The position numbers were made by a program, and so were the translations under genes. This document shows positions 60,201 to 64,000 of a stretch of 64,000 nt of DNA, in pieces. Source of the stretch: Capra hircus (Eukaryota; Chordata; Mammalia; Artiodactyla; Bovidae); NCBI RefSeq assembly GCF_001704415.2, contig NC_030836.1, positions 29,052,001 through 29,116,000 on the forward strand, given 5' to 3'. How positions within the stretch are numbered: the first letter of the stretch is position 1; the number at the start of each line of letters is the position of its first letter. Below the pieces are notes generated by a model that ran no database searches, was not told the DNA's origin, and was given only the letters and a program-made list of their open reading frames with translations.

Positions 60201-62467
60201 CCTGAGGCTCTCACGGGTCCTCCTGGGAGGAGGGAGGCCTGAAACTCTTGGTACTTTAGTCGCTCAGTTGTGTCCGGCTCTTGCGACTCCATGGACTGTA
60301 ACCCACCAGGCTCCTCTGTCCATGGGGTTTTCCAGGCAAGAATACTGGAGAGGGTTGCCATTTCCTCCTCTAAAGAACACACACACTTTAAAAGAGGAAA
60401 AAGCAGGGAGAAAGCCAGGCTTAACTGCAAAGCTGAAGGTAATGGCTATTAGGGGAAAGCTGAAAAACCTTTCTAGGGACTTTTCACTCCCAGTGTCTTG
60501 GTGACCACCTGCTTTTCTCATAAGGTTCACGACAGGGTGAAACTGCACTGGCCGAACGTGTTTAGGGCTGAGGGGGGTAGGTGTGGGTACCTGGGGCTCC
60601 CTCTCCTCTTTCTGGGGCCCCTGTTCCTGCAGTTTACACGGGAGGCTCTCATCTCTAGTGTGTGAGTGAGAGGGGCCCCGGGAGGCAGATTCCCCCCAGG
60701 CCTGAGGTCCCCCCACCCCTGCCAGGCTCTCTGTGGTCCCAGCTGTGGACTCACCACGCCTGAGCCCCGCTTCATCCAGACGATGGTTAGGGATGGGTTG
60801 CCTGTCCAGGCGCAGCTGAAGACGGCGTCCGAGCCCAGGTCTACGAGCAGGGACTGGGGCTCTGTGGTCATCCTGGGCCCAACTGCCGTGGGAGGAGGGA
60901 GGAGCCGGGGCTGTGGTGGGCAGGGTGCAGGACCCTTCTATCTGCCCCTTCTCTCCCCCACTATGCTTGCCCCATCCCCTACAGGTCAGGCCTCCAGCTG
61001 TCTGGGCCTGGCCTGGGAGCTAAGCAGTAGGACCCCTCTCCCCCAGCCCAGCCTCCCTGGGGCCCACTGTGGAAGCAGGCAACTCCAGGCCCAGAAAAAG
61101 CTGCTCTGGCCCCATTTCTGCCTGGATTTGCAACCCCCATCCCCCACCCCCATGCTCTCCCATCCCCTTCCCTTTCTCCTGATCCCAGGAAGCCCCACCC
61201 TGGCCCCAGGGTGTGGAGGGAGGGGCCTGCCTCCCACCCCAGAATCTCTGTCTGCCTTCAAGTCAACTGTCCACCTCCTTCAGGCCTCAGCAGGTGACCT
61301 GGAGCCAAGTTCCCCGTGCACCTAGCCCAGCTCCTGGGCCACCGCAGGGCCACTGCAGGGCTGGGAGATAAGGAGTGGGGGACACCAGACCTCCTGTGCG
61401 GTGTCCCCCCGCCCCCCATTATCCTCTATTCCAGCTCCGCCCCACCTCCTTTTCAACACTGAAGGGGAGACCTTCAGGTCCTTTCCCCGCACGCATCCTG
61501 TTAGTGGAGGCTCCTCCCCCCACCCCTCCCCCACCCTAACCAGAAGCCCCTGCAGATGGAGCCTGGGTTCCCAGAGCAGGTGCAGCAGTGGGATTTCAGG
61601 GGCAGTAACAGGAGGGTGTGCAGAGAACTGCCTTCAGGGAGCAGGTGTGAAACCAGGGTCAGGAGGCCCGCAAGAGTCCCCTGATGCAAACAGGGAGTCA
61701 TCATGCTTCCTGCTGAGGCCGGTAGGGGTGAGGGGGTTAGGAATAAAGTTTGTAAGAGTGCTTCTGAATCTGCACAGGGCTTTGGATGAGCTGACGGTCA
61801 ACGCTGTGAACACAGCTGAGGGCTGGCTCCCCCGAGGGTCCCTGCCTGGCCAGCAGCAAGGAGGGGGAGCCGCTGATGGGGGGCTGACCCATCTTGGTCC
61901 TCATTTTGCTCCTCATTTGTTGTGTGACCTCAGGCCTCCGTCCCCTCATCTGGGTGCTGGGAATAAGAATTCTAGCCTCCCTAGATGATTTTTTTAAAAA
62001 AATAGACTTAATAGAATTTTTTTTTGGCCATGCTGCGTGGCTTGTAGGATCTTAGTTCCCCAACCAGAGATGAAGCCTTTGCCCTCTGCAGTGAAAGTAG
62101 AGTCCTAACCACTGGACGCCAGGGAGGTCCCCTCCCTGGGAGATTATGAGGGTCAAGATAAACACGTGACAGTACGTGGGGACGTTTTCTGTAAAGGGCA
62201 TGGATTCCGAGCTTGGGAGGCGTTCTTATGTCGTGTGCAATGAGCCCACGATGGTTCCCCCAGCCGAGAGCGGAGACTGGCCAGAGCCCATGCGCCAGGG
62301 AAGGCCCGAGCCACTCACAGTAGACGTCGACCGTGCGGCTGATGTTGGTGCTGCCCAGGGCATTGGTCACCTCGCAGGAGACGGGCTCTGAGAAGTACGT
62401 GTAGTCCACGGTGGTCCGGTACACCTCCCCTGAGGCTTCCTTGATGATCTGGCCCCGCTTGGCCCAC
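38855..62467 (-). CDS. KIRREL3: KIRREL3, kin of IRRE-like protein 3 (Neph2), 3' ten coding exons; 5' part lies beyond the window
   Basis: Complement join 62319-62467, 60755-60882, 59296-59422, 54974-55074, 50234-50432, 49211-49246, 45568-45675, 44027-44136, 40000-40086 and 38855-39298. The total is 1489 nt: one carried base, 495 codons and stop. KIRREL3 is a single-pass immunoglobulin-superfamily adhesion protein that acts homophilically at synapses and neuronal contacts (family knowledge). Seen: the second half of Ig3, all of Ig4 and Ig5 with paired cysteines, a 12-residue linker microexon, one membrane span, a cytoplasmic tail, and a C-terminal THV that fits a class I PDZ ligand. All junctions keep frame. 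The sequence matches my recall of human KIRREL3 closely. No truncation or frameshift was seen. Confidence 0.97.
39466..39685 (-). mobile_element. Bov-tA SINE in KIRREL3 intron
   Basis: TTAATCGCTCAGTCATGTCC to TAGCGCCACCTGGGAAAGCC. Same orientation as KIRREL3, about 170 bp from the last exon. Confidence 0.94.
40000..40086 (-). CDS. KIRREL3: KIRREL3 exon: charged cytoplasmic segment
   Basis: 29 codons, MDRGEFQQDSVLKQLEVL followed by a Lys/Glu-rich stretch to FQNLK. It looks like a short helix. Acceptor TTGCAG, donor GTAAGA. At 87 nt it is also frame-neutral. Confidence 0.94.
40090..42645. other. KIRREL3 intron, mostly unique
   Basis: Apart from the CHR-type SINE at 41.7 kb no exon or RNA gene was seen. 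Confidence 0.5.
41706..41815 (+). mobile_element. CHR-type SINE
   Basis: GACTTCCCTGGTGGTCCGGC head and CTGGGGAACTAAGGTCCCAC. Confidence 0.8.
42648..43128 (+). mobile_element. BovB 3' fragment
   Basis: Plus-oriented 3' end of a BovB reverse transcriptase frame (WTARLSNQSILKEI, LKLQYFGHLIQR), broken by frameshifts and ending in a SINE-like 3' tail (AGTTGGACACGAC). Confidence 0.9.
43249..43860 (+). mobile_element. Tigger-type DNA transposon end, split by a SINE
   Basis: CAACCCTGTGTTGGGCAAGG before the SINE; AAATTAAGGTATGTACACTT, AGACATAATGCTATTGTGCA and GGTGGTCTGGAACCCAACCC after it follow the Tigger 3' end as recalled. Confidence 0.7.
43450..43575 (-). mobile_element. CHR-type SINE nested in Tigger
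   Basis: Poly-T, TTTGGCTGGGCTGTGCAGCA, and CTGGACCACCAGGGAAATCC. CAAACCTT repeats on both flanks. Confidence 0.82.
44027..44136 (-). CDS. KIRREL3: KIRREL3 exon: proximal cytoplasmic tail
   Basis: Reads [20 protein letters not shown], then SGREAEEHPTIKQLM. Acceptor GTCCAG, donor GTGAGA. It ends on a codon boundary. Confidence 0.94.
45568..45675 (-). CDS. KIRREL3: KIRREL3 exon: transmembrane segment
   Basis: Reads AVPMAVIIGVAVGAGVAF, then a Leu/Ala-rich run to AFCCARSQR. It is one hydrophobic span of about 24 residues ending in CC and basic residues, the expected stop-transfer side. Acceptor CCCACAG, donor GTACGG. Confidence 0.95.
46235..46332 (-). mobile_element. CHR-type SINE fragment
   Basis: GGGATCTTAGTCCCCCAACC to CACTGGGCTACCAGGGATTT. 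Confidence 0.75.
46955..47163 (-). mobile_element. Bov-tA SINE in KIRREL3 intron
   Basis: TATTGTTTAGTGGTTAAGTC to TAGTGAGCCACCAGGGGAAG. Confidence 0.92.
47165..49205. other. KIRREL3 intron, GC-rich
   Basis: Holds the 20-bp tandem repeat at 48.88 kb. No coding exon found. Confidence 0.5.
48881..48936 (+). repeat. 20-bp tandem repeat, 2.8 copies
   Basis: Unit CCAGAGGGGAGGAGCTGGCC, repeated in a KIRREL3 intron with one change in the third copy. Confidence 0.85.
49211..49246 (-). CDS. KIRREL3: KIRREL3 36-nt microexon (juxtamembrane linker)
   Basis: Adds GSEMKSGAGLEA between Ig5 and the membrane span. Acceptor AAACAG, donor GTACGA. Phases are symmetric (1-1), so it can be included or skipped without changing frame. 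It matches recalled human sequence. Confidence 0.9.
50234..50432 (-). CDS. KIRREL3: KIRREL3 exon: second half of Ig5
   Basis: 199 nt, starts AWSWKENVLESGTSGRYTV, holds IYNCTAWNSFGSDTE and ends RLKEQ. NCT is a sequon and also carries the F-strand cysteine. The acceptor is TCGGGCAG behind a poor pyrimidine tract, and the donor is GTGGGG. Skipping would shift the frame, because 199 is not a multiple of three. Confidence 0.95.
50560..53415. repeat. 2.8-kb C/A-rich tandem array in KIRREL3 intron
   Basis: Short variants of CATCACAACACGGATACAC alternate with CA and poly-C runs for about 2.85 kb and end in a pure CA tract with GCAC tails (about 53363-53415). Larger blocks recur: 52441-52720 repeats at 52791-53070 with a 350-bp shift, and a block around ACCACAACATGG recurs near 50768, 51320, 51721 and 52160. 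The KIRREL3 transcript reads it as GU-rich. Long open frames in it are artefacts of the repeat. Confidence 0.95.
53690..53900 (-). mobile_element. MER20-like remnant
   Basis: ACCAAATGTTCCCCGGGGGC and CCAGCTGAGAACCCCGG are the reverse of MER20-type terminal sequence. Named from memory. Confidence 0.45.
54974..55074 (-). CDS. KIRREL3: KIRREL3 exon: first half of Ig5
   Basis: Reads PPIISSTQTQHALHGEKGQ, then KCFIRSTPPPDRI, with the B-strand cysteine. Acceptor CCAACAG, donor GTGAGT. The intron that follows in the transcript contains the long GU-rich array. Confidence 0.95.
55480..55925 (-). mobile_element. BovB 3' fragment
   Basis: Minus-oriented copy of the terminal 450 bp of BovB (YFGHLMRRTDSSEK, RMRWLDGITDSMDM). 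It lies in the KIRREL3 intron upstream of the Ig5 first-half exon, same orientation as KIRREL3. Confidence 0.9.
56960..57153 (+). mobile_element. BovB 3' end fragment
   Basis: Short plus-strand match to the last ~190 bp of BovB: GATGCTGGGAAAGATTGAGG through the GACACGACTGAG tail. Confidence 0.8.
57155..59290. other. KIRREL3 intron, repeat-poor
   Basis: Largely unique and GC-rich. It includes a MEF2-like TTATTTTTAG and an RFX-like half site GTTGCCATGG near 58069-58115. No exon recognised. Confidence 0.45.
59296..59422 (-). CDS. KIRREL3: KIRREL3 exon: second half of Ig4
   Basis: Reads VLSNEKTLTLKAV, then [20 protein letters not shown] and VTLTVN. DAGKYVC is the classic Ig tyrosine-corner motif. 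Acceptor CTCCCAG, donor GTAAGA. Confidence 0.95.
59777..59993 (+). mobile_element. Bov-tA SINE in KIRREL3 intron
   Basis: GGGCTTCTCTGGTGGCTCAG to GCTGGACACGACTGAGAGAC. Confidence 0.94.
60252..60376 (-). mobile_element. Bov-A monomer
   Basis: TTTAGTCGCTCAGTTGTGTC to GGTTGCCATTTCCTCCTC. Confidence 0.88.
60755..60882 (-). CDS. KIRREL3: KIRREL3 exon: first half of Ig4
   Basis: Reads GPRMTTEPQSLLVDLGSD, then FSCAWTGNPSLTIVWMKRG. The B-strand cysteine and core tryptophan are present. Acceptor GGCAG, donor GTGAGT. Confidence 0.95.
62016..62133 (-). mobile_element. CHR-type SINE
   Basis: TTTTTTTTGGCCATGCTGCG to CACTGGACGCCAGGGAGGTC, about 185 bp from a KIRREL3 exon. Confidence 0.8.
62319..62467 (-). 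CDS. KIRREL3: KIRREL3 exon: second half of Ig3
   Basis: Starts WAKRGQIIKEASGEVYRTT and ends at TVDVY with a split Phe codon. VSCEV carries the Ig F-strand cysteine, and NIS is a sequon. Minus-strand acceptor TTACAG, donor GTGAGT. The first half of Ig3 must lie to the right of 64 kb, or in sequence I could not place before the window end. Confidence 0.95.
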
Positions 62468-63489
62468 CTGTAACACAGGCACTGGCGCTGGTGTGGACCT
62501 CCCACCCGGGGGGCAGGATACGTCCCACCCGCTGGAAGATGAGGCCTGGCGAGGGGCAGGGTAGGGCAGGCCCCCAAGGAGCACCTAGGGGGAGCCTCCA
62601 CAGAGGGGCTACTTCTGGGGCTTGGGAAGGGGTCAGTGGTGGGGTGGTAGGCTCTGGGCTGTGGGTCACCAGGCAGCCAGCAGCACTTGACTGATGGGTT
62701 ATTCTGGAGGGAGGTGGGTTGGCTCTTCAGTGGGTCTGCCCATGTGGCTGGCCAGGCAAAGGCTAACCCAACTGCCAGACCCTGGGCAGCTTGGCTGTCC
62801 TGCTCTGAGCTCCCCTGGGGGTCTAGTCCTGGACCACACTGGAAAAGGAGGCCAAGCCCGTGACTGAAGAGGCCAAGGTCTAGTGGTGTGTGCCCATTCG
62901 TGCGTGTACACCTGCACACACACGTATACACACATGCACGGCATCAGGAAGCTTGATTGCCAGACAAGACAAGACGCTGATGGGGAGGTGATAGGCGTGG
63001 TCTCGACTGCCCACCCTCCTGCGCTGGCAGCTCTCCCAGTTCCCCCGTCCTGACTCCTGTCCCCAGAGTGGGTCCCATCATAGTGCCCCTCTCTCCCGAA
63101 AGCCCTTCATCCCTCTCCTACTTACTCATGTTCCTCCACACCCTCTGCCTCCCATCCTGGCTCTGCTCCTTGGGGACCTGGGCTGTCTCAGCACTGCTTT
63201 TATGGGACCAGCAGTTGGGTTGGTGGGGGTGATGGGAAGACAGCTATGCTGACTTCTTTCATTGGCCAACTGACTGATGGGTATCTTGGGTCTGGCCCCG
63301 GGGCAGTGATCACTGGCCTGGTGCAGCAGACAGCCTGCTGTCTGTATGGCAGAGCACCCCAGGGGTGCGTGTGCACAGGAGAATCAGCGCTTTCCCTGGG
63401 TTACTCTTACTATGCTTAAACCTTTTTGAAAACACACATGTTCCCAATAGGTACTTCCCACTGTAGTTCAGGCCTGTTTTGGGGTACAT

Positions 63490-63587
63490 GTCTTTTGTTT
63501 TTGGCCACTGTGTGGCACATGGGATCTTAGTTCCCCCTGAAGCGGAAGCACAGAGTCTTAACCACTGGACCACAAGGAAGTCCCTGG
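63490..63587 (-). mobile_element. CHR-type SINE fragment
   Basis: TTTGTTTTTGGCCACTGTGT to CACTGGACCACAAGGAAGTC. Confidence 0.78.
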
Positions 63588-63799
63588 AGTGCATGTCTTT
63601 GCCAGGGCTCGGGAGGCCCCCGTTATCCTGGGGCTACCACGACTCCAGGTAGCCACATTCTCAGGGCCCCCTTTCCTGGGGTCACGGAGGGCAGGGCCCT
63701 GCATCCTGCCCTTCCCTCCACCTGCTCCTGCTTAGCCAGGCCATCCAGCTCGGGAGGTGGCCGTCTCCCAGTACCACAGAGAGCACCAGGCTGGCACTG

Positions 63800-63992
63800 T
63801 GCAGTTATTATCTTGAATTAGTGTCAGATCGTTATTAAGAAGACAATTAATAATAACAATTACAGTTTAACAACAGAGCGAACCATAGTTCCCTGAGAGC
63901 TGAAGGAGCTTCCCAACAACCCATTATGAGTTATTCATGAATCATTTCAATCTCTAACTTTAATTTAATGACCACACTTAACAGTCAGGCAC
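63800..63992. promoter_or_regulatory. A/T-rich candidate enhancer-like block
   Basis: An A/T-rich island in GC-rich surroundings, with clustered homeodomain-like TAAT/ATTA cores, SOX-like AACAAT and a POU-like palindrome ATTCATGAAT. It is not a repeat I recognise. The function is inferred. Confidence 0.3.
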
Positions 63993-64000
63993 AGCTCCCA

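Noticed and set aside
62008..62931. 307-codon minus-strand frame around the Ig3 exon as one exon
   Set aside because: Only 62319-62467 matches KIRREL3; the rest is read-through of both flanking introns.

Overview
The window is ruminant (bovid-type) nuclear DNA. Intron-bearing vertebrate genes are interrupted by repeats found in ruminants: BOV-A2 and Bov-tA tRNA-Glu-derived SINEs with AGC tails, CHR-type SINEs, a 3.1 kb BovB (RTE) LINE, several BovB 3' fragments and short mariner hairpins. Older mammalian repeats (MIR, L1, Tigger, MER5/MER20/MER58-like) lie beneath them. The species cannot be fixed by eye.

Layout: (1) 1-16.78 kb is the 5' intron/upstream part of ST3GAL4, with repeats, two small tandem duplications and a striking 259-bp inverted duplication, but no coding exon I can support. 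(2) 16.78-29.19 kb holds the complete coding region of ST3GAL4 on the + strand: ten coding exons, 1002 nt, 333 residues plus stop, type II Golgi alpha-2,3-sialyltransferase with all sialylmotifs. A BovB LINE sits antisense in the intron between coding exons 3 and 4. (3) 29.2-37.85 kb is intergenic, between two tail-to-tail genes. It contains an orphan CpG island at 31.2-31.64 kb with a perfect NRF1-type palindrome, and a perfect E-box palindrome about 270 bp downstream. (4) 37.85-64 kb is the 3' part of KIRREL3 on the - strand: ten coding exons encoding the last 495 residues (half of Ig3, Ig4, Ig5, a 36-nt microexon, the membrane span, the cytoplasmic tail and a C-terminal PDZ ligand). The upstream exons lie beyond 64 kb. 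One intron holds a 2.8 kb C/A-rich satellite-like array that becomes GU-rich in the transcript and ends about 125 nt upstream of the exon for the second half of Ig5.

The two genes converge but are not otherwise related: one is a glycosyltransferase making sialylated glycan termini, the other an immunoglobulin-superfamily synaptic adhesion protein. No microbial operon, CRISPR array, rRNA or tRNA gene was seen. Many long open frames are artefacts of SINEs, the LINE or the tandem array. All splice sites were placed by eye from GT/AG signals, reading-frame continuity and recalled family sequence; no alignment was run.
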